A stretch of DNA of 64,000 nt, from assembly GCA_018136815.1 (NCBI GenBank), contig CM030932.1, forward strand, positions 1,839,284 through 1,903,283, given 5' to 3'. Numbering within the stretch: position 1 is the first letter of the stretch; every line of letters begins with the position of its first letter. Under the pieces are notes generated by a model, which was not told the origin of the DNA, did no database searches, and saw only the letters and a list, made by a program, of their open reading frames with translations. Positions 10,401 through 19,831 of this stretch are shown here, piece by piece. The DNA is from Isochrysis galbana. Taxonomy: Eukaryota > Haptophyta > Isochrysidales > Isochrysidaceae. The position numbers were made by a program, and so were the translations under genes.

Positions 10401-13400
10401 CGACTACCTGAAGACGCTTGCGTCGAACGCGTATCGGACGCTACCGTCCCCAACCTACATGGGCCGGACGGCCTTCCTCTCATCACTAGGGGCCGGGCTA
10501 GCCTCGTCTTCTCCTTGTCCGGTCGCCTCTTCCGTCATTCGTTCGCGGTCATCGAAGGAAACGCGATGCTTCTGCTCGGGAACGATTTTTTGGCCGCCCA
10601 CTCCGCTACCATTTCTCTCGACGCCGCGAGCTCGGAAGGAAGCCTCCGCCTCCGTCCGGCCTCTGGCGATTCAGAAGACTCTTCAAGAGTCCTTTCCGAA
10701 TGTGTAGTCAGAGTTTCCACGGCGCCGCCCCCAGTCGCGGACGCCGGCTTCGTCGGAGCTATCTCGATGTCACCCGGTCAGCCGCTGACTGTCGACTTTC
10801 TGGAGAGGTCGACGGCAACACGAGAGATCCCGGCCGGATCGGAGGGTGAGGCTGCTGCTGATGCTAGACAGCCACTCTATACACCTCTCTTTGAGTCTGC
10901 CGACGAGTTTGCGGCCAAAGCTCCGGCGTCTACCTCGTCCGAATATCTTCTCTACACGGAGCAAGCGGTGACGATTCCTGCCTTCCACCGCGCAACCATC
11001 TGGGTCAGGGTTCCGCTAGCTCTCCGAGATCATTCGGACTGCGCGATGCTGGTCGACCGCCTACCAAATCGCGAGGCTCTCGATTCGTCTCCTCTCGTAA
11101 TGCCCACGGTGGTCACGCCCACGGAAGATCATCGCATCGCGGTGACGATCGTCCACACCGGGGTCAATGCGCTGACCCTGCCGTCTCTGCATCCGATAGC
11201 TTCGCTCCAGGTGCGTTTCAAGTTGCACCGGGGCTGGACTCCGACTGGAAGCGAGGGGGATGGTGACCCTGTCACCGCGCTGAGCGAGGAGCAACGATCT
11301 CTACTCGACTCAGCCACCATCGATCCAGACCGGCTTCTTTCCGACGATCAACGAGAAGAAGTACGCCAACTCTTGGCCCGGCGCATCAAAGCTTTCGCGT
11401 TGCACCCGGGGGCTCCAAACCATACGCACGTTCTCGAGGTGGAGTTGCCACTCAACCCCGGCGCTGTTCCTCACCGGCACGCTCCGTCTAGAGTGGGCCG
11501 CGCAGGCGAGCTCATCATAGAAGAGGAGGTAGCCAAGATGGAAGCCGCCGGCATTATTCGCAAGTCAAATTCGGCTTGGGCTTCCCGAGTAGTCCTGGTC
11601 AGCAAGAAAGATGGCTCCGTTCGATTCTGCGTGGACTACCGCGACACGAACGCCAAGCTACGCGTCGAGGATAGCCCTCTACCCCTCATTGTGGAGGCTA
11701 TCGATAGGCTAGCGTCCGGCCAAGGGCCGCTCAGTTCTCTCTTCTTATGTACTCTCGATTTAGCCTCTGGTTTTTGGGGCATCCCGATCAAAGAATCGCA
11801 CAAACATATCACCGCTTTCACTACCCACCGCGGCAAATACGAGTTCAACTTTCTACCGTTCGGCATCCAATCAGGTCCCTCCTACATGTGCCGCTTGATG
11901 GACATCGTTCTCGGTGCGCTAGCGTGGGAGATCTGCATGCCTTACCTCGATGATGTGGGCATCTGGTCAACGGGCGTGGGACCTTCCGAAGAGGCCAGGG
12001 CACAGGCTTCGTTCGAGCAAATGCTTCACCGGCTAGACCTAGTTCTCGAGCGGCTAGAGTGGGCCGGCCTGACCTGCAAGATGTCCAAGTGTGTCTTCTT
12101 TGCCACCTCTACGGAGTACCTCGGTCACGTTGTCTCGAGGGAAGGTCTCAAGATGGACCCGAAGAAGGTCGCAGCTGTCGCCGACATCGACCCGTCATCC
12201 ATCAACTCCTTGGAAGCGGTTCGATCTTTCCTCGGCCTTTGCTCCTACTACCGTCGATTCATTCGCCAATTCGCCGCTAAGGCTGCTCCTCTCACTGCCC
12301 TCACGCGGAAGGGCTGTGACGTGGCAAAGGAGTCTCAGTCCGAGGAGTGTCGCCGAGCTATCCAAGAGCTCAAGACAGCGATCACTTCGGAGCCCGTCTT
12401 GACTCCACCCAGGGATGATCGGCCCTTCATCGTCAAGACCGATGGGGCTAGCAAGTTGGGTATCGCCGGCATCCTCTCGCAGCTAGGAGACGATAACCGT
12501 GAACGAGTCGTTGGGTATTACGCTCGCAGTCTCACCTCGGCCGAACGCCATTGGACGGTGACCGAGATTGAGCTCTTGGCCGCCCTGGAATCCATCCGAA
12601 ATTGGCGACCCTACCTTTGGGGGCGTCGGTTCAAGTTAGTCGTTGACCACTCTGCGCTGCGATGGCTGCATACCATGAAGGATCAAGTAGCCGGTGGGCC
12701 AGCCTCTCGGCTGACTCGGTGGGCTCTCAAGTTGGCTGAGTACCGGTTCGACGTCGAACATAAACCAGGAGCTGTTCATCAAGATGCTGACGGGCTGTCC
12801 CGGCTAGCATCCCTGGAGCCGGAACACGAAGACGAACCACTCGCCGGCCCAGCGTCGTTAGCGGTACGTGAGCCTGGCTCAGAGTCTCTAGCCGAGCATG
12901 AACGGTCTCATCCGGTGGCTGCCATCACGCGCTCCGTAGCTACGGCGCGAGGGCTTCAAGCTTTGGATCGATCTCGTCGTCGAGCCTCCGATTCCGGGCC
13001 CGCCATCCAGTCCAGTTATTTGGCTCCGGGTACGCCGACTTCCGAAGAGATGAGAGCGGCCCTGGCGGAAGATCCGTTCGTAGAGCCACTCCTAGGTTCA
13101 GGAGAGACGGTCAATCACGAGCCATCAGGCCAAGGGTCGCCTCCGCCGGCCGTCGCCTCGGGCCCCATTGCCGACGATGATTCGTGTTCCAGTCCTGTCG
13201 CTCCCGCTCCCGCTCCCGCTCAGCAATCCAAGATGCTTCGCCGTTTCGTCGTTCACGATGGGCTCGTCTACTATCGCACCGTCCTTGACTCCACCGACCC
13301 GGACTCGCTAGTGCTCTATGTTCCGCCCTTGTTGCGGTCTCGCTACCTTTTTGCCTACCACGATCGCTCCGGTCACCTTGGAGTTTCTCGTATGTCCGGT

Positions 13401-14723
13401 CTTCTTCGTACTCGGGTATACTGGCCTGGCATGTCTTCCGACGTTGCATCCTACGTCCGGGAATGCCACGAGTGCACCCTCGCCAAGCCGCTACCTAGGG
13501 CTCTAGCGTCGCCCTCCGGTCTCTCCGTGGGCACCTACCCCTTTGATGTGGTCTACTGCGACGTGCTCGCACTGGCTCCCACTCACAACTTCGTGCCTGG
13601 AGTCTCGGGTTACGACAAGCTGGTCGTCTTCATCGACTCGCTCACTCGATGGATTGAGGCTGAGCCTTCGAATGGGGATCCTTCGTCGGAGGTGGCCTTG
13701 GACATGTTCATCCGCTTGATTGTGACGCGTTATGGAGTCCCTAGGCAGCTTCGGACCGACGCCGGTTCGAATCTATGTTCGGTTCTTGTTTCGCGTATTC
13801 TGGAGCTCACCGGGACTGATTTGTCGAGTACAGAGCCGTACCGACATGAGGGTGTAGGCTTCGTCGAACGCGCTCAGCAAACGCTCATTCGTTTGATGCG
13901 CGCCTCGAACGAGGGTGGCGGTCATTGGGTCGACCATTTGCCGTTCCTACTCCTCTCGTTGAGGGCTTCTTCCGGTCGTGTTACCTCCCGGTCTCCAGCG
14001 TCTTTGATCTTTGGGCGTGAGCTGCGTCTGCCCGCTCAACTCTCTGATCCGAAGTCTGTTTCGCCAACTGCTCTCGAGGCGGCGTCCGCCGACGTTCGCT
14101 CGTACGCATCCAGGCTCAATGCGAGCCTCCGCCTCTCTTGGTCCAGCGCTCTCGAGGCTACCCTAGCCGCTCAGGCTGAGTCAGTCCGTGACGCTACCAT
14201 CAAGTCTCAAAGACCAGCGCGTTTCGAACCTGGGGATCGCGTCTGCATGCGATTACCAGGCCATGCCAACAAGTTGCAATTCATCTACTCGGGTCCCTAC
14301 CGCGTCGTAGAGGCTCTGTCCGACACTAGGTACCGACTCCGTGATCTGGAGAACCGGTTAGTCAAGGAGGAGGTGCATATCTCGAACCTCCGGCCGTATC
14401 ATACTTTCGTTGATGAAGAGCCGCTGGCTGACGACGAGTACATCGTTGAAAAGTTGCTCGATCGTCGTAGCCATGGCGATTCTATCGAGTACCTCGTGAA
14501 GTGGCGTGGCTATTCTATTCGAGAAGCCACCTGGGAGCCTCGTTCCGAGTTGCTCCGTCGTTGTTCTGATTTGCTTGATGATTATGATCGCTCCGTCGAA
14601 GAGACTTGTCCAGAAGATGTTGAGTCCCCGGAAGCAACTTCTTCGTCGGCCAGGGATACTCCTCTTCCTCCCGTTCTCGATGCGCCGTCTTCGCGCACTC
14701 GATCCAGGCTCCATTCTCGTTGA
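7494..14723 (+). CDS. pol: Pol polyprotein of chromovirus element 1 (methyltransferase-protease-RT-RNaseH-integrase-chromodomain)
   Basis: A single uninterrupted frame of about 2,400 codons. Numbering is from the GTG at 7605, and no start is certain. A Ser/Pro/Glu-rich linker occupies about 1-300. A cytosine-C5-type methyltransferase domain follows at about 303-500, then a second linker with the PRHPTDRRGLGY motif. The aspartic protease has DTGAGPSVI (D918). The reverse transcriptase has LDLASGFWGI, LPFG and YLDD (Y1447-D1450). RNase H shows TDGAS, TEIELLA and VVDHSAL. The integrase has an HX5H...CX2C finger and D,D,E residues in CDVLA, TDAGSN and VERAQQ. The C-terminus is a chromodomain (YIVEKLLDRR, YLVKWRGY, TWEPRSEL). 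This order with a terminal chromodomain defines a Ty3/gypsy chromovirus; the methyltransferase is the anomaly. All catalytic residues are present, so the element may be active. Confidence 0.93.
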   Translation, partial: VFRRIFIPGFTPDGPAQGGGLGGFDASSVSSFRKQSVVKPSRAVDSVSSSALGSMDRSDVAAAASENVVAALPVSALSRRDPTGDLSPKGHSRSRSADESSLSTVGSRAVEAETSVSSSPLSPVRYISPSSCSFSRLEVAPVLVSDLVPDPEGSASGVNEDEGSKGAAAFRAHAVATADSGDAGAVDYDPSSRTIRTPASPLSLGSPEDPRSRDRPPEPTPFRSSPPKLEGDDLLPLNSVAEAIHRIAVVGCSSAAKSTATARAPTRELQMLAASRARASGSSVILPRHLAEAALAVRRPHASTHSSPSAVLPTHFDELCAELAAIHDAVTLDAAEGIPPPRVLVVGEASGVVSSMFLLAGAHVATCDLRPSEIDYIPHFCGDALHIQNLGWDLVVAHPPCTYLSAVSCQWLDREPGRRQALESAARVFLAMASADAPFVAVENPRMHAEASALVGGLRPRQFVQPWQHGTGHQKATGLYLTASLPSLQPSKIVEGRLSAMADLSPSPHRGALRSRTYVGIAGAMAAQWMPVLRRYAREAKASRSLDFTVDWAISQAAASLRERPSLCSTGFELAEPRTALARFMEGRGEAASSSHLTPPSGSPVSDSVVVIPDAGPVADASRLLHQEDSETNVSEDEAEAEGDRFLPWEWPIEDRSTTPGPPNTVKKRRSKWQVFDRDVISGVHRWQDVTPSIAQEIAEQAAAAEPSEPPILSRLGSQGINALSPSASFTAGDEVVAELTNSFVAERSLETWDVGPDSGEDDTPETPEHRSMQTLETKPSDAAEGEDTPRALYCDGATARGLSAAGFSELSKLPKTDLQKSLEKEWSRQMDQPRHPTDRRGLGYDGVPNPSSSAKASPRSSIPFVPQTVAAAIERVPHVDESSPSRLASNPTTLSPGAGTSLPVESIADTPPPLYPRHCLYVRDLVVCRADGDRAAQGFVLPDVALTVNSTLADTGAGPSVITTALLDRLPEDACVERVSDATVPNLHGPDGLPLITRGRASLVFSLSGRLFRHSFAVIEGNAMLLLGNDFLAAHSATISLDAASSEGSLRLRPASGDSEDSSRVLSECVVRVSTAPPPVADAGFVGAISMSPGQPLTVDFLERSTATREIPAGSEGEAAADARQPLYTPLFESADEFAAKAPASTSSEYLLYTEQAVTIPAFHRATIWVRVPLALRDHSDCAMLVDRLPNREALDSSPLVMPTVVTPTEDHRIAVTIVHTGVNALTLPSLHPIASLQVRFKLHRGWTPTGSEGDGDPVTALSEEQRSLLDSATIDPDRLLSDDQREEVRQLLARRIKAFALHPGAPNHTHVLEVELPLNPGAVPHRHAPSRVGRAGELIIEEEVAKMEAAGIIRKSNSAWASRVVLVSKKDGSVRFCVDYRDTNAKLRVEDSPLPLIVEAIDRLASGQGPLSSLFLCTLDLASGFWGIPIKESHKHITAFTTHRGKYEFNFLPFGIQSGPSYMCRLMDIVLGALAWEICMPYLDDVGIWSTGVGPSEEARAQASFEQMLHRLDLVLERLEWAGLTCKMSKCVFFATSTEYLGHVVSREGLKMDPKKVAAVADIDPSSINSLEAVRSFLGLCSYYRRFIRQFAAKAAPLTALTRKGCDVAKESQSEECRRAIQELKTAITSEPVLTPPRDDRPFIVKTDGASKLGIAGILSQLGDDNRERVVGYYARSLTSAERHWTVTEIELLAALESIRNWRPYLWGRRFKLVVDHSALRWLHTMKDQVAGGPASRLTRWALKLAEYRFDVEHKPGAVHQDADGLSRLASLEPEHEDEPLAGPASLAVREPGSESLAEHERSHPVAAITRSVATARGLQALDRSRRRASDSGPAIQSSYLAPGTPTSEEMRAALAEDPFVEPLLGSGETVNHEPSGQGSPPPAVASGPIADDDSCSSPVAPAPAPAQQSKMLRRFVVHDGLVYYRTVLDSTDPDSLVLYVPPLLRSRYLFAYHDRSGHLGVSRMSGLLRTRVYWPGMSSDVASYVRECHECTLAKPLPRALASPSGLSVGTYPFDVVYCDVLALAPTHNFVPGVSGYDKLVVFIDSLTRWIEAEPSNGDPSSEVALDMFIRLIVTRYGVPRQLRTDAGSNLCSVLVSRILELTGTDLSSTEPYRHEGVGFVERAQQTLIRLMRASNEGGGHWVDHLPFLLLSLRASSGRVTSRSPASLIFGRELRLPAQLSDPKSVSPTALEAASADVRSYASRLNASLRLSWSSALEATLAAQAESVRDATIKSQRPARFEPGDRVCMRLPGHANKLQFIYSGPYRVVEALSDTRYRLRDLENRLVKEEVHISNLRPYHTFVDEEPLADDEYIVEKLLDRRSHGDSIEYLVKWRGYSIREATWEPRSELLRRCSDLLDDYDRSVEETCPEDVESPEATSSSARDTPLPPVLDAPSSRTRSRLHSR
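8511..9100 (+). other. Cytosine-C5-type DNA methyltransferase domain embedded in pol of element 1
   Basis: About 200 residues of pol resemble compact phage/bacterial cytosine DNA methylases. VLVVGEASGVV corresponds to the SAM-binding first motif, followed by TCDLRPSE and HFCGDAL. WDLVVAHPPCTYLS is motif IV with the putative catalytic Cys364. VENPRMH is motif VI (E406-P408). QPWQHGTGHQKATGLYL and LPSLQP lead to ALRSRTY (R477-Y481, motif VIII-like). AGAMAAQW is a C-terminal motif X-like segment. No separate target-recognition domain is apparent. The copy in element 2 (43395-43980) keeps every motif. Assignment as a C5 enzyme rests on the PPC cysteine and ENP; activity and target are unknown. 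An alternative is a catalytically dead SAM-binding fold retained for another role. Confidence 0.85.
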
Positions 14724-15110
14724 TCCCATGTCTTGGGTAAGGGACCCGTCCCTCTAGGCTAGCCCCACGCCTCGGCTAGGGCTCCGAGTTCAAGTTTCCG
14801 TCCGAGCGAATCATGGAGGTGCTGAACGCGTGCTGCCTGCGCTCTACACCCGGCGCAACACCCGAGCAAAGCTCCTGTAAAAGGGAGAAGTGGGTGGGGC
14901 AGTGCGTACGAAAGAGGCCGCCGCGTTAAGCCGCCGATTTCGTGCTCGCTTTGGATCCAAAGGGTGTTCTTGTCTCCACGTTTCGCTCGCTATGTTCCGT
15001 TGCTTCTTGTTCCGATTCTGACCTCTGGTCAGCTCAGGTTCCAGGTTCCAGGTCTCTGTTTCCAGGTTCACCGCTCGACATCGGGAGACGTCTCGATCTT
15101 AGTCGGGGGG
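14724..15110 (+). other. Element 1 3' untranslated region with polypurine tract
   Basis: Between the pol stop and the 3' LTR there is no gene. The last ten bases, AGTCGGGGGG (15101-15110), form a purine-rich tract directly before TGTCGCATTC. This is the expected arrangement of a polypurine primer followed by the TG that opens an LTR. A second purine-rich run at about 14878-14902 is a weaker candidate. Confidence 0.55.
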
Positions 15111-16434
15111 TGTCGCATTCATCCTAGATGATGCGATTTCCAGGCTCTTGTTTCCAGGTCCTTCGCCGTGCGGCCACACGGTGAAGCTCAGGCATACCTA
15201 GGTTGGTAGGGTTCGTCCCTAGCAATCTAGAATTCGAGTTCTCGTTTCGTTCCTTCTAGCCTGTTTGTCAGGTCTAGATTCCAGGTTTCCTCCTTTCGGG
15301 TAATCTTTACCTAAAGGAGCCAGGTCGCCTGTTGCTCGCTGCGCGCTTGTCTCAGGCTCTCAGGTTACCTTGTGAAGGCTTGTTTAGCTTCTTGCAAGGC
15401 TTGTTGTTTCTTGTTGGGTTCCGGTTCTTTCTTGGGACCTGCTGACTTTCGTTGTTGTCCAGGCCTGTTCTTCGTAGGTTCTGCTTGGCCTGGTTAGGGT
15501 TTCGTTGCCTTCCCGCGTTCGGCGTTTGGCGTTGGCGTTCGGAAATTTCCTCTCACATTCCCTAGGTCCGCTACCCTTGGCTTGTAGGTCCTTGCTTCTT
15601 TCTTCTCGGTCAAGGTTTTGGCGAGCGAGTCGGTTGCTCTAGCCGCTCGAGATTTGAGGTTTAATTTGCCATCTCCCCTTGGAGACCGGTGTAGGTTCGC
15701 TTCCTAGGTGAGGGAATCTTTCCCCTTGATGCAAGTTACATGCAAGCCTTGGCCCCTTTGGTGTTTCTTCCCCTTGGTTGCTACTCAGGGTTGTTCGTTA
15801 GAAGCGTCTAGAAGGTTCACGCTCAACGGCAAGATTTCCTCTGTCGTGAAGACATCTCGTTGCGATCTGTATCCAAAGTGATCGCCGTGGTCGCGCGACA
15901 GGACGCTCCCCTTCGGACTCTCCGCTACGTGGGAAGTTACAACGGAGACACGCTCCGGCCGTCGCTGCGGAGTCTCTCTCTCTCTCTCGCTCTCTCTCTC
16001 CGTCTCTCGCGACGTGTTTGAGTTATCGGTGATTTGGGGTCGCGGTTGCTTGATAATTTGCTTGGTTTGGGTGAATGATTCCGGTGTGTTCGTGAGTCGG
16101 TGTATCCTGTTGTTCTCAGGCTCTTTGTCCGTCGTTGTTCGCTGCGTCGCTGCACTCTAGCAGCCTAGGCTCCCTCCCTGAGGGAAGAGTTCTTTGTAGG
16201 TCTAACAATCTCTTAAAACCCAACACACTAGGGCCGCTAGGAGCGCCTCGCCGCCCCACAGTCCTTCGTTCGCCGTTCGTTCCCTGTCCATACACCCGAA
16301 TGGGGTTGCCCGACCCAGTCCAGAATTTCATTCACCCGACTCCCGGTGGGGAGGAGGGCCAAAGCGCCGCGCTAGCCGCCGGTGCTGCTCGCGACGGAGT
16401 GGCTCAGAGCCCTCCGGCTCCGCTCGACTCGACA
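15111..16434 (+). repeat. 3' LTR of element 1 (TG...CA, about 1.3 kb)
   Basis: The repeat starts with TG right after the polypurine tract, and its similarity to the 5' copy stops at ...GACTCGACA (16434), a CA end. The part with a partner (15547-16434) is nearly identical to 3603-4488. It contains the gag ATG (16300) followed by about 45 intact gag codons. Either this LTR family encodes the gag N-terminus, or 16300-16434 is the start of a second, truncated tandem element. The target-site duplication cannot be tested because the 5' end is in the gap. Confidence 0.75.
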
Positions 16435-17051
16435 CCCTCCAGCCCCCCGCTCGCCCCCCCCCCCCGTCCCCCCGTTCCATTGGTTTTCCCCTCGTTCCTA
16501 GGGTTCCCACGTTCTTTCCCTTCCGTTGTTTTTCTCTCGTTCGCCTTTTGTTTCTTGGCGCTCCCGCTCGGAAGCACCCCGATGAATGCTCAGCTCATGC
16601 TAGAATGCAGATCTGAGCGCGGTGAGCGACGGGCCCTCGGAGGGGAGGGGAGGGCACGAGGCGCCTCCCGCCATTGCTGGACTAAGTATAAACTTAGTTG
16701 ACTGACCCTCCATGATACCAAAGGAATCCACTCCCGTCTCTACCGGCTAGAATATACTACGAAGGGTTGGTAGTAATCCGTGAAGTACCTGTAGGTAAAT
16801 GGCACAACAGAAATAGCACTCCGCCTCCATGAAGAAGAAACCTTTCGATCATCTCGCCTCGCTCGCGGCTATGGATCTCGTTTTAGTAGCCACGCCCTCT
16901 CCCCTTCCCTTCCCTCACTACCCGCCTCGGCATCTCCCCTTGTGCTCTTCTTAGGGGCTCAGGTTCCGCCTCCATGAATGAAGAGCAAGTCGAGGAACGG
17001 CTGAGGGGCCTCCACTAGAGCTTTTGCTCATCCTCTCTCAATTTGAGAGCG
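16435..17051. other. No gene recognised
   Basis: Flank between the 3' LTR of element 1 and the 3' end of the SET/MYND gene. It opens with poly-C runs. The phrase GACTAAGTATAAACTTAGTT at 16680-16699 is an inverted repeat that resembles the AACTAAGTTTATACTTGG start of the dispersed family B repeats. Otherwise nothing is recognisable. Confidence 0.4.
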
Positions 17052-18746
17052 TTACCCCGGAGCTACACCATATGCGAGCTCCATCTGCAAGGCTCTCTGC
17101 ATCTCTTGGGCCTTTCGCACCAGAGATGACTCGTCACCGTGTGTCACGCAGAGTATGGAAAGGGCGCGCCGGGAGCATGCCACTGCCTCTTGCAAATCGC
17201 CCAGGTGGGCATACAGCTTTGACGCTCTCAAGTATTGTAGGCCGAGGGAAGGGTTGTGATGCGGCAGCAGTGCCTCGCCAAGTTCACACCCTTTGCGCGC
17301 ATGAGCTAGCGCAACGGACCAGTCCTCCCTATCAAGCGCATCGTGCTCGGCTTGCTGAGCTTCCCTTAGCGCAGCAGCCATAAATGCCCGTTCACGCTCG
17401 TGCGCCTCAGCAGCAGGTGTACACATGGAAGCACGGGCGCAAGCGGCACAGCTACACTCGAACAAATATGTATCCTTGAGCACCTGATGCCGCTCCGCAC
17501 AAGCTCCCGCGATGTCAATGTATGAGATCGTGATTTCCTCACCACATTCGATTGGTGCGAGGGCACGAAAAAAGATCTGCCCATTCGGCCCAAAGCTTTG
17601 CGTCACATTTGGAATGCACGAGTGGTTTGCAAGCGCGGCGACCGGGTACAAGCCGACGCCGAGCTCCATCAGCTCCTCGTCGCAAATTGTATGGCAATTG
17701 AGCGATAGGCGCGATATCATTTCGGCTACTACTTGGGCCCCAGGCAGCGGTGCGGCGGCCCAGCCATGGCTGCACTTGCTTCCAGTCCTGGCAGGTAGCA
17801 CTTGGCCGTTGCTTTTCTCCTCGGTGTGTCCAGCCGTTTCCAGGCAACTTGTGGTGCCATCTGCTATTGCCACAGCCGTGGGATCGCTGCTGATGCCCGC
17901 GACATCTGCAATCAGTGAGCACAGCATTGCGCCCTGCTCACGGAACTCACGGACACGAAGATCGGGCTGAGCTGTGAGCTGGTGAGGCAGAGATGAGATG
18001 CCGCTAGGGCTCATCACCCAACGGTGGGCATCCGCGGCGGGCACTTGGGGCGGGTTGGCACCTTCTTCTCCCCTGCGCGAGGCTCGCAGGACCTGATCAC
18101 CTGCCTCAGGCTGAGAATGAACTCCGCTGTCATCTTTGACAGATCGACGAAGCTTAGAGAGCAGTCTGGCAAGAAGCCGGATCGTCTGGCCAGGCACCCG
18201 TGGACGAGTTCGCGAAAGCAGTGCGCACTCATCCCTGTGTTCCTCCCACGCTGCGCGCTGGTGGTCTACCGAGCAGTAGCGTGCGCAGCCGCAGCGAGAG
18301 CAGACCAATAAGCGGCAGGCACGAGCAAGACAGTGGTGGCAGCACGTCTTGAGACTCTGCTGATTGACCACAAAGACAATCGGTTGTGAACTTAAGACAA
18401 TCTCACCACAAGCAAAGAGGCGCCTCGCCACCAGCCCGCGCCCACCGCCGCCCTCGGCACCAGAGGCTACAATTCCCAGACCGAACGGGGCGACCGCCGC
18501 TTCCCACTCCGCCAAGTCCTTCGGGCGATCTATGCGGCTCTTTGGTGGCTGTTCACTGCTCTTCAGACGATGAGCGTTCGCTCTCTCCCTTTCTCTCCTC
18601 TCCTGCTCTTCGACAACGCCGTCGACCCAACGTTCCTCCTCGAGCTGACGGGCAGCCTGACGAGCCTGGTAAGCCTGCTCCGCCATCGCCTCCGCCGCCA
18701 GCTCCTCCTCCGCTCGATCGAGCGACTCCCACGTCCAGCCATCCAT
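17052..18746 (-). CDS. SET and MYND domain protein (SMYD-type lysine methyltransferase)
   Basis: Single-exon gene of 564 codons. The N-terminal 75 residues are acidic and coiled-coil-like. A split SET fold begins near residue 88 (FGLGIVAS, RGLVARRLFACGEIVL). The MYND zinc finger spans about C136-C174 (CHHC, CSRC, RYCS, H and DEC ligands). The catalytic SET core follows with VAALANHSCIPN (N374-N380), FRALAPIECGEEITISYID and a post-SET CSCAAC cluster. A C-terminal TPR-like helical region completes the SMYD architecture. Known SMYD proteins transfer methyl groups from SAM to lysines on histones or chaperones; which substrate applies here cannot be told. A low-complexity insert sits between the MYND finger and the SET core. 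The NHSC and ISY motifs are intact, so activity is plausible. The ATG at 18746 is the first in frame. Confidence 0.85.
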   Translation of the reverse strand: MDGWTWESLDRAEEELAAEAMAEQAYQARQAARQLEEERWVDGVVEEQERRERERANAHRLKSSEQPPKSRIDRPKDLAEWEAAVAPFGLGIVASGAEGGGGRGLVARRLFACGEIVLSSQPIVFVVNQQSLKTCCHHCLARACRLLVCSRCGCARYCSVDHQRAAWEEHRDECALLSRTRPRVPGQTIRLLARLLSKLRRSVKDDSGVHSQPEAGDQVLRASRRGEEGANPPQVPAADAHRWVMSPSGISSLPHQLTAQPDLRVREFREQGAMLCSLIADVAGISSDPTAVAIADGTTSCLETAGHTEEKSNGQVLPARTGSKCSHGWAAAPLPGAQVVAEMISRLSLNCHTICDEELMELGVGLYPVAALANHSCIPNVTQSFGPNGQIFFRALAPIECGEEITISYIDIAGACAERHQVLKDTYLFECSCAACARASMCTPAAEAHERERAFMAAALREAQQAEHDALDREDWSVALAHARKGCELGEALLPHHNPSLGLQYLRASKLYAHLGDLQEAVACSRRALSILCVTHGDESSLVRKAQEMQRALQMELAYGVAPG

Positions 18747-19831
18747 CGCTCGGCGCGAGGGTGGTGGTGGTCGGCCACGGGAGGGAGGGGGGCCTGGCTT
18801 GTGATGAGAGGGGAGAGCTTTTCATAGTACTCTACTCTAGAGTAGATAGTACTAATTTCGGCGTCTACTCTAGAGTACTCGAGCAAAGTCATAGGCAATA
18901 TTTGATATTTGACATTTTTACAAGAATAATATCTGTGCCTTACGCTGTGACAATTTGACCTCCAAAGAGGGAATGAGGCACACGAGGCGCTGTTGAGGAT
19001 ATGCATACCCTCACCCCTCACCCCGCGAACCGCGCGAACTCCCCCTCTCGCTCTCGCTCTCGCCCCACGAAAGAAAAATGAAATTTATTATTATTGCTGA
19101 TTGCTGATTGGTTATTGGGGTCGGGGTCGGGGTCGGTGATCGGTGAGTCGGAGTCGGTGAGTGGCTCTCCTCTCTCCTCCTTTCTCCTTCTTCTTCTTTC
19201 TCTCAAATCACAAAGTAGTCAACCCAAGGCCACGAGAGAGAGAGAGCAAGCGAGAATGATTTTGAGATTTTTTCTGCTTTTTTCTCTCCTTTCTCTCACC
19301 CTTGCCCCGCGCGTGGCGGTCTAGCTTTGAGCTTTGAGCTTTGGCGTTGGGAGAATGACACGTATGACCAATCGACCGCAGTCGGCCGAAGAATGAAGAA
19401 TTATGGCCTGGAGGTGGTGGGCATGTGGCATGTGGGTATGGACATGTGGGCATATGGGCATGGGCATCGTAAGTAAGGAGTAAGGGCCCGGAGCCGGAGC
19501 CAGAGCTCTCGCGAGCAATGTAGTAGGTAGGTGTAGGTAGTAGGGGTAGGGGTAGGGGTAGGGGGTAGGGGGTCCCTGGTGGGCGGCACGGTCGGTCTTG
19601 AGGGTGACACAGACCCACACTGACCCATCCTCGCCCCTCGCCCCACTGTGCCCGGTTCCATTGACGTCGGCAAGCGTGCCAAGCACTGGCTCGGACGCCC
19701 TCCCCCCTACTTTACTTAGGTGTAAGTAACTCGCTAGTGTAGATACTACGACGACTACTACTAAAGTACTCCTGCGGGCCGAGAAGCTCCCCCCTCCCCC
19801 CCGCCCGCTCGACCTCTGGGTTACCGGATGG
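18747..19831. other. Divergent intergenic region with TAGGGG repeats
   Basis: The SET/MYND gene (minus) and the CLASP-like gene (plus) are transcribed away from this 1.1-kb interval, so it should hold both promoters. Its contents are short simple repeats: TCTAGAGTA near 18830-18880, GGGGTC near 19118-19135, and about five TAGGGG units near 19540-19572. No clear TATA box can be assigned to either gene. Confidence 0.5.

Noticed and set aside
19540-19572. TAGGGG repeats as an interstitial telomere
   Set aside because: Only about five irregular units, with GGTAGGTGTAGGTAG variants next to them. Too short and not the common TTAGGG form.
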